The notes: a model not told the origin generated them from the sequence alone. Counted from the stretch's first letter, positions 41,031-50,665 are shown. The stretch is DNA of 64,000 bases from Paracoccus denitrificans (GCF_900100045.1 NZ_FNEA01000012.1:1-64000); one strand, 5' to 3'. Numbers and translations: made by a program.

Positions 41031-42494
41031 ATGGACAGGCTTTCCAACCAGACCCTCGACCGCCTCGGCCAGCCGGTGCCGGGCTACGACCGCGCCGCCC
41101 TGCGCGCCGGCATCCTGCATTTCGGGGTCGGCAACTTCTTTCGCGCCCATCAGGCCGCCTATCTGGACCGGCTGATGAACATGGGGCTGGCGCAGGACTT
41201 CGCCATCATCGGCGCCGGCGTCATGCCGGGCGACGCCAGGATGCGCGACACGCTGGCCGCGCAGGATTACCTCTATACGCTGGTCGAGCAATCGGCCGAG
41301 CGCTCGGACGCGCGCGTGCTGGGGCCGATCGTGGACTATATCGCGCCGGGCGACCATCGGCGGGTGATTGCGGCGCTGGCCGATCCGGCGATCCGCATCG
41401 TGGCGCTGACCATCACCGAGGGCGGCTATTTCATCGACGCCGCCACCGGGCATTTCGACCCCACGCATCCCGCCATCGCCGCCGATGCCGCCAGCCCCGA
41501 CGCGCCGCAGACCGTCTTCGGCCTGATCGTCGCGGGGCTCAAGGCGCGCCGGGCGGCGGGGCACGCGCCCTTCACCGTCATGTGCTGCGACAACATCCCG
41601 CATAACGGCCATGTCACCCGCGAGGCGGTGGCCGAAACAGCGCGGCTCTTGGACACGCAGCTGGCCGAGTGGATCCTGGCGAATGTCGCCTTTCCGAATG
41701 CCATGGTGGACCGCATCACGCCGGCGACCTCGGATCGCGAGCGCCGCATGGTGCGCGAGGATTTCGGCATCCATGACGAAGCCCCGGTGTTTTGCGAGGA
41801 TTTCATCCAATGGGTGCTCGAGGACAACTTTCCCGCCGGCCGGCCGCCGCTGGAAAAGGCCGGTGTCGAGTTCGTCGCCGACGTGACGCCATGGGAGCTG
41901 ATGAAGATCCGCATCCTGAACGGCGGCCATGCGGTGATCGCCTATCCGGCCGGGCTTCTGGACATCCATTTCGTGCATGAGGCGATGGAGGACGCGCAGG
42001 TCCGCGCCTTCCTGGAAAAGATCGAGGCGGATGAGATCATCCCCGCCGTGCCGCCGGTGCCCGGCACTGACCTTGGCGCCTATTTCGCCAAGGTGGCCGA
42101 ACGCTGCGCCAATCCCAAGATCGGCGATACGGTGCGCCGGCTTTGCCTGGACGGCTCGAACCGGCAGCCGAAATTCATCGTGCCGACCATCGCGCACCGG
42201 CTGGAGCGCGGGTTGCCGGTCGAGGGGCTGGCGCTGGAATCGGCGCTGTGGTGCCGCTATTGCGCCGGGACCACCGACAGCGGCGCGGTGATCGAGCCGA
42301 ACGACCCGGATTGGGACAAGCTCGTCCAGGTGGCGCAGGCGGCCCGGACCGACCCTTCGGCCTGGCTCGGCATGGCCGAGATCTATGGCGGGACCGGCCG
42401 CGATCCGCGCCTGGCCGAGCCTTTCGCGCGATGGCTCGCCATGCTGTGGGACAGGGGCACGCGCTCGACGCTTGATGCCTATCTCAAGGGCTAG
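41031..42494 (+). CDS. mtlK: Mannitol 2-dehydrogenase family protein
   Basis: Long-chain NAD-dependent polyol dehydrogenase of 487 residues, the usual length. An N-terminal Rossmann part has GILHFGVGNFFRAHQ (about 27-41). The catalytic Lys-Asn-His pattern KIRILNGGHAVIAYPAG (about 288-304) is intact. It oxidises mannitol to fructose, or arabinitol to xylulose, after SmoEFGK import. It is followed 3 nt later by a HAD phosphatase gene. Confidence 0.92.
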   Translation: MDRLSNQTLDRLGQPVPGYDRAALRAGILHFGVGNFFRAHQAAYLDRLMNMGLAQDFAIIGAGVMPGDARMRDTLAAQDYLYTLVEQSAERSDARVLGPIVDYIAPGDHRRVIAALADPAIRIVALTITEGGYFIDAATGHFDPTHPAIAADAASPDAPQTVFGLIVAGLKARRAAGHAPFTVMCCDNIPHNGHVTREAVAETARLLDTQLAEWILANVAFPNAMVDRITPATSDRERRMVREDFGIHDEAPVFCEDFIQWVLEDNFPAGRPPLEKAGVEFVADVTPWELMKIRILNGGHAVIAYPAGLLDIHFVHEAMEDAQVRAFLEKIEADEIIPAVPPVPGTDLGAYFAKVAERCANPKIGDTVRRLCLDGSNRQPKFIVPTIAHRLERGLPVEGLALESALWCRYCAGTTDSGAVIEPNDPDWDKLVQVAQAARTDPSAWLGMAEIYGGTGRDPRLAEPFARWLAMLWDRGTRSTLDAYLKG

Positions 42495-42497
42495 GCG

Positions 42498-43154
42498 GTG
42501 GCGCGGGGGCTGATCTTCGATTGCGACGGCGTGCTGGTCGATTCCGAACCGCTTGCCGCGGCCGAGATCGAGGCGCTTTTACAAAGGCTGGGTGCGCCCA
42601 TCACCCGCACCCGCATCTATGACGAATTCCTGGGCCGCTCGTTCTCGACCATCGTCGATGCGGCGCGGGACCATGGCGTCGACCTGGGTCCGGCGCTGCC
42701 CGGCTATGCCGAAGCGCTGGCCCTGCGCTTGCGCCGCGAATTGCGCCCGGTGCCCGGCATGGCCGAAGCGCTGGCGCAGCTTTCCGGGCCGCGCGCCGTG
42801 GCCTCCTCCAGCGCGCCCGAGCGGTTGCGGCTGTCCTTGTCGCTGACGGGCCTCGCGCCGCTTTTCGGGCCGCATGTCTATTCCGCGACGCAGGTGGCGC
42901 GCGGCAAGCCCGAGCCGGACCTGTTCCTGTTCACCGCCCGGCATCTGGGCATCGCGCCGGCCGATTGCGTGGTGATCGAGGACAGCCCGGCCGGCCTGTC
43001 CGCCGCCCGTGCCGCGGGGATGCGGGTGATCGGCTTTCTGGGCGGCAGCCATGCCGCGCCCGCGCGCCTGGCCGAAAAGCTGGCGGCGCTGGCCCCCGAC
43101 GCGCTGATTGACCATGCCCGGGATTTGCCCAAGACTCTCGCCGGTCTGGGCTAG
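42498..43154 (+). CDS. HAD-family sugar phosphatase
   Basis: HAD hydrolase subfamily IA/IB-like protein of 218 residues. Motif I is [11 protein letters not shown] (about 7-17), motif [11 protein letters not shown] (about 100), the lysine falls in [12 protein letters not shown] and motif III in [13 protein letters not shown]. It starts with GTG 42498, 3 nt after mtlK. It is the beta-phosphoglucomutase/GPP-like type and probably dephosphorylates a sugar phosphate in the polyol pathway; the substrate is unknown. Confidence 0.87.
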   Translation: MARGLIFDCDGVLVDSEPLAAAEIEALLQRLGAPITRTRIYDEFLGRSFSTIVDAARDHGVDLGPALPGYAEALALRLRRELRPVPGMAEALAQLSGPRAVASSSAPERLRLSLSLTGLAPLFGPHVYSATQVARGKPEPDLFLFTARHLGIAPADCVVIEDSPAGLSAARAAGMRVIGFLGGSHAAPARLAEKLAALAPDALIDHARDLPKTLAGLG

Positions 43155-43168
43155 GAAGGGGAATCGGC

Positions 43169-44611
43169 GTGCTGATCGGGGCCGTGGATGTGGGCTCGGC
43201 CCGTGCGCGAGCGGGGCTCTTTACCCTCGACGGCCGGTTGGTCGCCCGCGCGAGCCGGGGTTTCGCCACCATTCCGGGGCCGGACCGGCAATCCATGCAC
43301 GATTTCGCCGAGATCTGGCAGGCCGTGGCCGAAGCGCTGGCCGAGGCGCGGCGGCAGGCCGGCGCCAGCCCGGCACAGGTGGGCGCGCTGGCCTTCGACG
43401 CCACCTGCTCGCTGGTGGTCGAGGCGCCGGGCTTTGCGCCCGACGTGATCGCCTGGCACGACCACCGCGCCATCGCCGAGGCGGGCGAACTCAGCCGCAT
43501 TCCGCATGAGATCGTCGCGCGGGCCGGCGGCTCGGTCTCGCCCGAGATGCAGACGCCGAAGCTGATGTGGCTGGCCCGCCATCGGCCCGAGGTCTGGGCC
43601 GTGCTGGCTGGGGTGCGCGATCTTTGCGACCACCTGGCCTTTCGCGCCACCGGGATCGAGGCGCGGTCGCTTTGCGCGGCCGCGGCGAAATGGCCCTGGC
43701 TGCCCGACCGGGGCGGCTGGCAGGCGGATCTGCTGGAAAAGCTCGGCATTACCGATTTCCCGCGCCCCGGCGCGGTCCTGCCGCCCGGCACGCGGATCGG
43801 TCCGCTGTCGCCGCAGGGCGCGGCCGAGCTGGGGCTGGAGCCCGAAGCGCTGGTCGCCACCGGGCTGATCGACGCCTTTGCCGGCGCGCTTGGCGCGGCG
43901 CCGGACATGCCGGCGCTGATCGCCGGCACATCGAATTGCGTCATGGCGACAGGGCTCGCGCCGCGCCCGGCGCTGTGGGGCCCCTATCCCGGTGCGATCC
44001 TGCCCGGGGAAAGCGTGACCGAGGGAGGCCAATCCGCCACCGGCGCGTTGCTGGAGCGGGTGCGCGGGCTTTATCCGCAGCCGGTCAGCCATGATGAGAT
44101 CCTGGCCCGCATCGCCGCCGATCCCGAGCCGGAGCCCGACCTGCATGTCCTGCCCGACATCAAGGGCAGCCGCACGCCCTTTGCCGATCCGCTGCTGCGC
44201 GGCGCGATCCACGGCCTGACGCTGGAACGCAGCGCGCCGGCGCTGGATGCGCTTTACTGGCGCGCGGCGGTCGGCATCGCGCTGGGGACGCGGCAGGTCA
44301 TCGCGCATATGGGCCTGGCGCCCGCCGCGCTGGCCATGGCCGGGGGCCAGGCGCGTTCGGCCCTGCTGCGCCAGCTTTACGCTGATGCGACCGGGGCCGA
44401 GATCCACTGGCAGCCCGAGGATGCGGTGCTGCGCGGCACCGCCATCGCCGCCGCCGCGCCTTTGCTGGGCGGAATCCGCCCGGCGCGCGACCGTTTCGCA
44501 AGGCCGGTCGAGGTGACCCGCCCCGACCCCGCCGCCCGTGCCCGGCGCGAGCGGGACTGGCGCATCTTTCTGCGCATGCAGCAGCAGCGCGCCGAGATCG
44601 CGGCGATGTAG
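43169..44611 (+). CDS. FGGY-family pentulose kinase (ribulokinase-like)
   Basis: FGGY carbohydrate kinase of 480 residues. DVGSARARAGLF at the N-terminus is the phosphate-binding loop; FDATCSLVV (about 75), WHDHRAIAEA (about 98), SPEMQTPKLMWL (about 123) and GLIDAFAGALG (about 232) follow. These features are closest to the YpCarbK/D-ribulokinase branch rather than xylulokinase. It starts with GTG 43169. It probably phosphorylates the ketose made by MtlK or a pentitol-derived ketopentose. It ends 3 nt before the stop of the convergent regulator gene. Confidence 0.85.
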   Translation: MLIGAVDVGSARARAGLFTLDGRLVARASRGFATIPGPDRQSMHDFAEIWQAVAEALAEARRQAGASPAQVGALAFDATCSLVVEAPGFAPDVIAWHDHRAIAEAGELSRIPHEIVARAGGSVSPEMQTPKLMWLARHRPEVWAVLAGVRDLCDHLAFRATGIEARSLCAAAAKWPWLPDRGGWQADLLEKLGITDFPRPGAVLPPGTRIGPLSPQGAAELGLEPEALVATGLIDAFAGALGAAPDMPALIAGTSNCVMATGLAPRPALWGPYPGAILPGESVTEGGQSATGALLERVRGLYPQPVSHDEILARIAADPEPEPDLHVLPDIKGSRTPFADPLLRGAIHGLTLERSAPALDALYWRAAVGIALGTRQVIAHMGLAPAALAMAGGQARSALLRQLYADATGAEIHWQPEDAVLRGTAIAAAAPLLGGIRPARDRFARPVEVTRPDPAARARRERDWRIFLRMQQQRAEIAAM

Positions 44612-44614
44612 CGA

Positions 44615-45547
44615 TCAATCGGCCAGCAATGCGGCCCCGGTCGCGGCATCGGTGATCAGCCCGCTGATCAGCCCGCCGCGCAGCGCGCCGCGGATCGCCG
44701 GCACCTTTTCGGCGCCATGGGCCGCGCCGATCACCAGCGTCGTCTCGCGCGGCGGGATCGGTGCCGAGGCCACGCGGTCGTTGCTGAGCCCCGCCACCAG
44801 CGCGCCCCGCGCGTCGTAGGCCCAGCCGGTGATCTCGCCCACCGCGCCGGCCGCGACCAGCGCGTCCAGGTCGGGCTGCGACAGGAACCCGTCCAGCATC
44901 AGCGGAGCCTGCGCGCCCACCGTGCCGATGCCGACGAAGGCGACCGCGGCCCCGGCGGACATGCGGATCAGCCGCTCGATGCTGGGCTGGCTGTTGACTG
45001 CCTGCCGTTCGCGCACGCTGGGGGCGATGACCGGCAGCGGCAGGGGAAAGCTGCGCGCGCTGACCAGGTCCGAAAGCGTGAACAGCACGTTGTAATAGGC
45101 AGTCGAGCCGTCCGGCGCGATATTGCCGGTCAGCGAGACGATGCGGTGCTGCGGGCAGTCGATATGCGGCAATTGCGCGATGGCGCTGCGCAGGGTGCGG
45201 CCGGTGCCGATCGCCATGGTCATCGGCTCGGCCCGGCGCAGCCATTGCTCGATCACGTCGGCCAGCATCAGGGCCACCCCGGCCTCGGGTGCGTCCGAGG
45301 GCGCGATCTGGCAGAAATCCAGCCGGTATTTGCGCTGCAATTCGGCGGCAAGGTCCATGCAATGGGCAAAGGGATGGTCGATGCGGATCTTGACGATGCC
45401 CTCGGCCATGGCCTGCGCGACCAGGCGCTGCGCGGTCTGGCGCGAGATGCCCATGATCCCCGCGATCTCGTCCTGGGTCTTGCCCGCGACGTAAGAGAGC
45501 CACGCCGCCTTGGCCGCCTGTTCCAGTTTCCGGCCCTGGTTCGACAT
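44615..45547 (-). CDS. smoC: SorC/DeoR-type sugar-binding regulator
   Basis: A 310-residue transcriptional regulator of the sugar-binding SorC family. The N-terminal helix-turn-helix is TQDEIAGIMGISRQTAQRLV (about 24-43), followed by the sugar-phosphate-sensing domain with GTGRTLRSAI and VGIGTVG stretches. It converges on the smo/mtlK operon and is the counterpart of Rhodobacter smoC. The perfect inverted repeat before smoE is its likely target. Confidence 0.87.
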   Translation of the reverse strand: MSNQGRKLEQAAKAAWLSYVAGKTQDEIAGIMGISRQTAQRLVAQAMAEGIVKIRIDHPFAHCMDLAAELQRKYRLDFCQIAPSDAPEAGVALMLADVIEQWLRRAEPMTMAIGTGRTLRSAIAQLPHIDCPQHRIVSLTGNIAPDGSTAYYNVLFTLSDLVSARSFPLPLPVIAPSVRERQAVNSQPSIERLIRMSAGAAVAFVGIGTVGAQAPLMLDGFLSQPDLDALVAAGAVGEITGWAYDARGALVAGLSNDRVASAPIPPRETTLVIGAAHGAEKVPAIRGALRGGLISGLITDAATGAALLAD

Positions 45548-45870
45548 GGGTTGGCTTTTCCGTCTTTCGCGCTGTTTCGGGTCGCTTTTGCCGTCCCTGT
45601 GTAGCTTGCCGGCGACCGGGCTGTCCAGCGCGCACCCCGCGCATCCCCGCGCGCGCCGGGCTGCGGCAAAAGTGCCTTGGCTAAAATATGACCTTCACAT
45701 TCATGTTTGATTGGCCTATCCAAGACGGGCTCATTCCGGCGCGCCCGCAGCCCATGCCCGCAGCCGCCATGCCGCATCGCAAGCCTTGTGCCAGCCGTCT
45801 CATTGCCACCCTCGCGCCTGTGCATCGCCGCCGGCGCTGTCCCTCGCGGGAAGATCAAGGACGTGCCGCC
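45548..45870. promoter_or_regulatory. 323-nt gap before TonB receptor gene
   Basis: The region is divergent between smoC and the TonB receptor. It contains no supported gene. An AT-richer patch (45683-45725) includes an imperfect 18-nt palindrome of the form TTnGATnGGCCnATCnAA at 45706-45723, a candidate operator or promoter element for the receptor operon. Confidence 0.4.
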
Positions 45871-48090
45871 ATGGATGCAGACGACAAGACCAGAGCCTTT
45901 CCCCGGATGATCCCCGCGCTGACCGGGCTGGCCGCCGGCCTGTCCTTGCAGGCGGGTGCTGCGCTGGCGCAATCGGCCTCGCCCGGCGCGGTGATCGTGC
46001 TGGACCAGATCGAGATCCGCGCCGACACCACCGCGCGGCGCTTCGAGGCGACGCCGGGCGCTGTGGCGCTGATCGACCGCAGCGATGCGTCGGGCGAGGC
46101 GGCGCCGACGCTGGCCGACACGCTGTCCGAGGTGCCCGGCGTCGTCGTGCAGGAGTTCTTCGGCGGCAACGACCAGCCGCGCATCCAGATCCGCGGCTCG
46201 GGCCTGCAACAGAACCCGGCCGAGCGCGGCCTGCTGATCCTTCAGGACGGCATGCCGGTGAACCGCGCCGACGGCTCCTATGTCGTCGGCCTTGCGGCGC
46301 CCGGCCAGGCCGAGAGCATCGAGGTGTTTCGCGGCGCCTCGGCCAACCGCATCGGCGCGAACGTGCTGGGCGGTGCGATCAACTTCGCCTCGCCCTCGGG
46401 GGCCTCGGCGCCGGGGATGCGGCTCAGCTTCGGCGGCGGCAGCTTCGGGCGGGGCGAGGTCGCGGGCAGCTATGGCATCGACGGCGAGCGCGCCGATGTG
46501 CTGCTGCGCTTCGAACACGCGCAGAAGGACGGCTATCGCGACTACAACGGCTCGCGCCGCACGGGGATCGGCGGCAACGTCACCTTGCAGACGGGCGAGG
46601 CTGTGACGCGGCTGTTCCTCAGCCATACCGACCTGGAATTCGACGTGGCCGGGCCGCTGACCTGGGACGCGATCCGGAACGATCCAGAAAGCAACCATGC
46701 CGGGCCGGTGATCGTCGGCGGCGTGCCGGAGGGGCCGGGGCCGAACGTGCTGCGCGACCGGCCCCGGCGCGAGACCCGGCAGACCCTGGCCGGGGCGCGG
46801 ACGACGCTGGAGCGCGGCGAGAACATCTATGACTTCGGCCTGAGCCTGTCGCGGACGGATGACAGCTTCGCCTTTCCGATCTCGGCCGGGTTCCGCGACA
46901 CCGAGGGCACCGACGCGACGCTGACCGCGCGCTACAGCCGACTGGGCGAGGGGGCGTTGCCGTTGTTCGAGACCGGCCTGACCTGGTCCTTCGGCAAGGC
47001 CGACCGCGATTATTTCCACAACTTGGGCGGCGCGCGCGGCCCGGCCTTCGGCCGCAACCGGCTGACGGCCGATACGGTGTCGGTCTTTGCCGGGGCGAAC
47101 CTGCCGCTGGGTGGGTTCACCTTGTCGCCCTCGATCGCCTTCAACCATGCCAGTCGCGAAAGCGATGACCGCTGGGGCGGGGCGACCCGGCCGACGGTGG
47201 CCTACAGCCCGATGAACCCCGGCATGCGCCTGCCCGATGGGGCGGTGCCGGCGGTCTCGACCAGCTACGACCGCAGCTATAGCGGCTTCACCCCGGCGCT
47301 GGCCCTGTCCTGGACCCCGGCCGAGGGGCAGTTCGCCTGGATCTCGCTGGCGCGGGGTTTCGAGCCGCCGACCCATGACGACCTGCTGGGCACGGTGGGC
47401 GGCACGCCGAACAGCGGGCCGGGCCGGCCGAACCCCGCCGATCCCGCGGCGCCGGCGGCGATGTTCGCGACGCCCGACCTGGAGGCGCAGACCTCGACCA
47501 CGCTGGAGCTGGGCTGGCGCGGGACGTGGCAGAACCTGTCCTGGGACGCGACCGTCTATCACGCGCGGCTGAAGAACGAACTGCTTTCGCTGCGCGACGT
47601 GACCGGCGCCACGCTGGCCTCGGTCAATGCCGGGCGGACGCGGCACAGCGGGGTCGAGCTTGGCCTGTCGGGCGATCTTGCGGAAACGCTGGCGGCGCGG
47701 CTGGCATGGACCTGGCAGGATTTCCGCTTCGACGACGATCCCTTGCGCGGCGACAACCGCATTGCCGGCGCGCCGCGCAACGTGATCTCGCTGGTGCTGG
47801 ACTGGCGCCCGGTCGAGCGGCTGACGGTCACCGGCAAGTTGCATTGGGTGCCGGGCAAGACGCCGGTGGACAACATGAACACGGTATTCAACGACCCTTA
47901 TGCGCTGGTCGATCTGGGGGTCGAATACGCGCTGACGCCGAATGCCCTGGTCCATCTCCAGGTCACCAACCTGACGGATGAACGATATGCCGCCTCGACG
48001 CTGGTCGTGGACCAGGCATCGGCGGGGCAGGCGGCCTTCATCCCGGGCGAAGGGCGGGCCTTCTATCTGGGCACGCGGCTGCGGTTCTGA
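45871..48090 (+). CDS. TonB-dependent receptor
   Basis: Outer-membrane receptor of 739 residues. A signal peptide ends near ALAQS (residue 34). A TonB-box-like VIVLDQIEIRA is followed by a plug (about 50-190) with RIQIRGSGLQ and the EVFRGASANRIGANVLGGAINF stretch; the barrel ends in Phe (RLRF). The start is ATG 45871 with AAGGA upstream; the frame is open to 45688 but without a signal peptide there. The ligand is unknown. The downstream Rrf2, FmdE-like, ABC transporter and nnrS genes on the same strand suggest one uptake or response unit. Confidence 0.9.
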   Translation: MDADDKTRAFPRMIPALTGLAAGLSLQAGAALAQSASPGAVIVLDQIEIRADTTARRFEATPGAVALIDRSDASGEAAPTLADTLSEVPGVVVQEFFGGNDQPRIQIRGSGLQQNPAERGLLILQDGMPVNRADGSYVVGLAAPGQAESIEVFRGASANRIGANVLGGAINFASPSGASAPGMRLSFGGGSFGRGEVAGSYGIDGERADVLLRFEHAQKDGYRDYNGSRRTGIGGNVTLQTGEAVTRLFLSHTDLEFDVAGPLTWDAIRNDPESNHAGPVIVGGVPEGPGPNVLRDRPRRETRQTLAGARTTLERGENIYDFGLSLSRTDDSFAFPISAGFRDTEGTDATLTARYSRLGEGALPLFETGLTWSFGKADRDYFHNLGGARGPAFGRNRLTADTVSVFAGANLPLGGFTLSPSIAFNHASRESDDRWGGATRPTVAYSPMNPGMRLPDGAVPAVSTSYDRSYSGFTPALALSWTPAEGQFAWISLARGFEPPTHDDLLGTVGGTPNSGPGRPNPADPAAPAAMFATPDLEAQTSTTLELGWRGTWQNLSWDATVYHARLKNELLSLRDVTGATLASVNAGRTRHSGVELGLSGDLAETLAARLAWTWQDFRFDDDPLRGDNRIAGAPRNVISLVLDWRPVERLTVTGKLHWVPGKTPVDNMNTVFNDPYALVDLGVEYALTPNALVHLQVTNLTDERYAASTLVVDQASAGQAAFIPGEGRAFYLGTRLRF

Positions 48091-48230
48091 TGATGGAGCG
48101 CGCCGCCGCCCGGATGCCCCATGCCTTGCCTGCGGTTCATGCGAGAGGGCCGCACCGTGTCCCGGTGCGTGCCATTGACCGGCGGGCGCGGGCCGTGCTT
48201 TTGTGCGGGCGGATCGAGGAAGCCCCCTTC

Positions 48231-48638
48231 ATGCGACTGACCAGCTTTTCGGATTATGCGCTGCGGCTGCTGATCTATGCGGCGCGCCATCCCGACCGGC
48301 TGGTGACCATCGAAGGGGCGGCCCTTGCCTATGACATCTCGCGCAGCCATCTGACCAAGGTGGCCAATGTGCTGACGCGGGCAGGGTTCCTGAACTCGGT
48401 TCGCGGCCGCTCGGGCGGGTTGGAGCTGGGCCGCGATCCGGCCGCGCTGCGGCTGGGCGAGGTGCTGCGGGTGACCGAGCCGGACATGGCCGCCGCCGAA
48501 TGCTTCGGCCCCGAAGAGATCCGCGATCCCAACCGCCCCGGCGCGCTGGACGCGGCGATCCGGGATGCGCTTGCCGCCTTCCTGCAGGTGATGGACCGCC
48601 GCACGCTGGCCGACCTGCTGGCCGACGAACAGGAGTGA
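48231..48638 (+). CDS. Rrf2-family transcriptional regulator
   Basis: A 135-residue winged-helix regulator. The N-terminus RLTSFSDYALRLLIYAA is typical of the NsrR/IscR group. NsrR-type proteins bind an Fe-S cluster with three Cys; here only one remains (AAAECFG, about residue 87), so cluster binding of the normal kind is doubtful. The start is ATG 48231; upstream in-frame codons to 48090 have no similarity. It precedes the FmdE-like gene by 3 nt and probably controls this operon. Confidence 0.87.
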   Translation: MRLTSFSDYALRLLIYAARHPDRLVTIEGAALAYDISRSHLTKVANVLTRAGFLNSVRGRSGGLELGRDPAALRLGEVLRVTEPDMAAAECFGPEEIRDPNRPGALDAAIRDALAAFLQVMDRRTLADLLADEQE

Positions 48639-48641
48639 GCC

Positions 48642-49262
48642 ATGGGTTTTCCCGCCTTCTTCGACGATGCGCCGGTGATCCGGGTCCGTGATCCGCTGGC
48701 GGGTTTTCTCGGCACGGCCGAGGGCGGGGCGATGACCTATCGCTATGCCGATGCCGTGCGGCTTTGCGGCCATTCCTGCCCGGTGGTCGCCGGCGCCTGG
48801 CTGATGGTGCTGGCCGGGCTGGAATGGCTTTACGGCGACGACCTGCCCGAACGCGGCGGCATCGAGGTCCATATGCGCGACGGTGTTGCGCAGGGCACGA
48901 CCGGCGTCACCGCCTCGGTCGCGACGCTGGTCACGGGTGCCGCGGCCGAGGGCGGCTTTCACGGCATCGGGTCGGGGCATCTGTTCTCGCGCCGCGGGCT
49001 TTTGCGCTTCGAGGCGCCGATCGACGGCGTCATGGCGCTGCGGCGGCGCGATGATGGCGCGGGTGTGGTCATCGACATCGACACCGGCCATGTCCCGCAC
49101 GACCCGGCCATCGCCGACCTGATGCCGCCCGCGGTCGCGGGACTGGCCGATCCGGCCGAACAGGCCCGTTTCGCGGTATTGTTCCAGGACCGGGTGCGCC
49201 GGATGCTGGCGGCGGCCGACGACCCCAAGCTGATCCATCTCTACGACTGGCCGGCGGAATGA
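48642..49262 (+). CDS. FmdE-like protein
   Basis: A 206-residue protein with an N-terminal FmdE-like core. RLCGHSCPVVAGAWLMVLAGL (about 41-61) resembles the HGHxCPG metal-binding motif of FmdE-family proteins. A glycine/threonine-rich part (about 80-105) and an Arg-rich C-terminal helix follow. No signal peptide is seen. The family was named from the formylmethanofuran dehydrogenase operon, but its function is not clear. It is tightly packed between the Rrf2 and DUF1971 genes. The assignment is moderate because the motif is not canonical. Confidence 0.65.
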   Translation: MGFPAFFDDAPVIRVRDPLAGFLGTAEGGAMTYRYADAVRLCGHSCPVVAGAWLMVLAGLEWLYGDDLPERGGIEVHMRDGVAQGTTGVTASVATLVTGAAAEGGFHGIGSGHLFSRRGLLRFEAPIDGVMALRRRDDGAGVVIDIDTGHVPHDPAIADLMPPAVAGLADPAEQARFAVLFQDRVRRMLAAADDPKLIHLYDWPAE

Positions 49263-49564
49263 ACCGCCCGGCTTGGCCCGGTGACGCCGCCCCCTATCGG
49301 CGCACCCCGGAATTCACCGAAACCACCGTGCCGGGCGGCCTCTTGCGTGCCCATGCGACCCGCTCCGGCACCTGGGCGCGGCTGCATGTGCTGGAGGGGC
49401 GGCTGCTCTTTCGCGATCTGGTGGACGGTGCCGAACTGCTGCTGGGGCCGGGCATCCATCCGCTGATCCATCCAGAGCGGCCGCACGAGGTTGCGGCCCC
49501 GGCGCCGGTGCGGTTTTTCGTCGAGTTCTGTGCCCGGCCGGGCGATTTCGCGGCCTCGACCTGA
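49259..49564 (+). CDS. DUF1971 cupin-like small protein
   Basis: A 101-residue protein with the DUF1971/TehB-like N-terminal pattern: YRRTPEFTETTVPGGLLRAH, TWARLHVLEGRLLF, then IHPERPHEVAAPAPVRFFVEF. These make a small beta-barrel. It overlaps the FmdE-like gene (ATGA). Such proteins accompany NnrS and Rrf2 genes in other proteobacteria. The function is unknown; tellurite labels for this domain come from fusion partners. Confidence 0.8.
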   Translation: MNRPAWPGDAAPYRRTPEFTETTVPGGLLRAHATRSGTWARLHVLEGRLLFRDLVDGAELLLGPGIHPLIHPERPHEVAAPAPVRFFVEFCARPGDFAAST

Positions 49565-49669
49565 CCTATGTCAAGGATGCCCGGCCGTACCGGCCTATGG
49601 TATCGACAACGCCGCGCCAGCCCTCCGCCAGCGACCCCCGTTCACCTTGCGCCTGCCAGGAGGGCAGCC

Positions 49670-50665
49670 ATGTCCCTTATCCTTCGCAATCCCTCGCGCC
49701 GCACCGTCCTTGCCGGGGCGGGGACGCTGGCCGCCACGCTGGCGGCACCCCGCCTCCTGCGCGCTGCGCCGCTTGCCCGTCTGGCGCTGTTCGGCCCGCC
49801 TGCCGGACCCAGCATCACCCTGGCCCATGCCGTGGCCAGCGGCGCGCTGAAGGATCTGTCGGCCGAGGTGTCGCTGACCGTCTGGCGCAGCCCGGACGAG
49901 TTGCGCGCCGGCCTGACCTCGGGGACCATCGACCTGTCGGTGGTGCCGGTGCAGGTCGCGGCGAACCTTTACAACCGCGGCATGGGGCTGCGGCTGGTCA
50001 ATACGATGACGGACGGGCTGCTGTTCATCGTGGCCGAATCCGGCACGGTCGCGGATCTCGCGGCGCTGGAGGGCATGCGGCTGGCCGTGCCCTTCGTCAA
50101 CGACACGCCCGATTTCGTGCTGCGCGCGCTGCTGGCGCGGCAGGGCATCGCCGACAAGGTGCAACTGGTGCCCGTCGGCAGCCCCATCGAGGCCGCGCAG
50201 ATGCTGCTGGCCGGCCAGATCGAGGCGGCGCTGCTGAGCGAGCCTGCCTCCAGCGTCGCGATCATGCGCGGCCGGACGGTGGGCAAGGCTTTCGCCCGGG
50301 TGATCGACCTGCAAGCGGAATGGGGCCGGCAGGGCGATGTCGGCCCGGTGCTGCCGCAGGCCGGGCTGGCCGCGACCGACGCTTTTCTGGCCGGGGGCGT
50401 GGAACTGCTGGAGCCGTTGCAGGCCGCGCTGGTGCGGGCGAATGACGAGGTTCTGGCCGATCCGGTGCAGGCCGCGACCGAAGCCTCCGGCCCGCTGGAC
50501 ATGCCCGCCCCGATCCTGGCGCTGTCGGTTCCCCATTCCCGGCTGGCCGTGCGCCCGGCCGGAGAGGCGCGGCCGGCCGTCGAGGCGATCCTGTCGCTGA
50601 TGGCGGAAACCGATGCCGCGATCATCGGCGGCAAGCTGCCCGATGCGGGGTTCTATCTGCTGTGA
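49670..50665 (+). CDS. ABC transporter substrate-binding protein (NMT1/SsuA-like)
   Basis: A 331-residue binding protein with a Tat-type signal (SRRTVLAGAGTLAATLA, about 8-25). Type II periplasmic-binding folds with the nitrate/sulfonate/taurine pattern follow: DLSVVPVQVAANLYNRG, LEGMRLAVPF and QMLLAGQIEAALLSEP. AGGAGG lies 6 nt before the ATG. The ligand is unknown. A Tat signal suggests folding, or cofactor loading, before export. The permease starts 4 nt before the stop. Confidence 0.85.
   Translation: MSLILRNPSRRTVLAGAGTLAATLAAPRLLRAAPLARLALFGPPAGPSITLAHAVASGALKDLSAEVSLTVWRSPDELRAGLTSGTIDLSVVPVQVAANLYNRGMGLRLVNTMTDGLLFIVAESGTVADLAALEGMRLAVPFVNDTPDFVLRALLARQGIADKVQLVPVGSPIEAAQMLLAGQIEAALLSEPASSVAIMRGRTVGKAFARVIDLQAEWGRQGDVGPVLPQAGLAATDAFLAGGVELLEPLQAALVRANDEVLADPVQAATEASGPLDMPAPILALSVPHSRLAVRPAGEARPAVEAILSLMAETDAAIIGGKLPDAGFYLL

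Noticed and set aside
45706..45723. FNR/NNR box before the TonB receptor
   Set aside because: The sequence starts with TTGAT but the second half-site is at the wrong distance and not TCAA; kept only as an imperfect palindrome.
45268..47955. 895-codon minus-strand frame opposite the TonB receptor
   Set aside because: Low-complexity shadow of the receptor gene; the receptor has a signal peptide, plug and terminal Phe.
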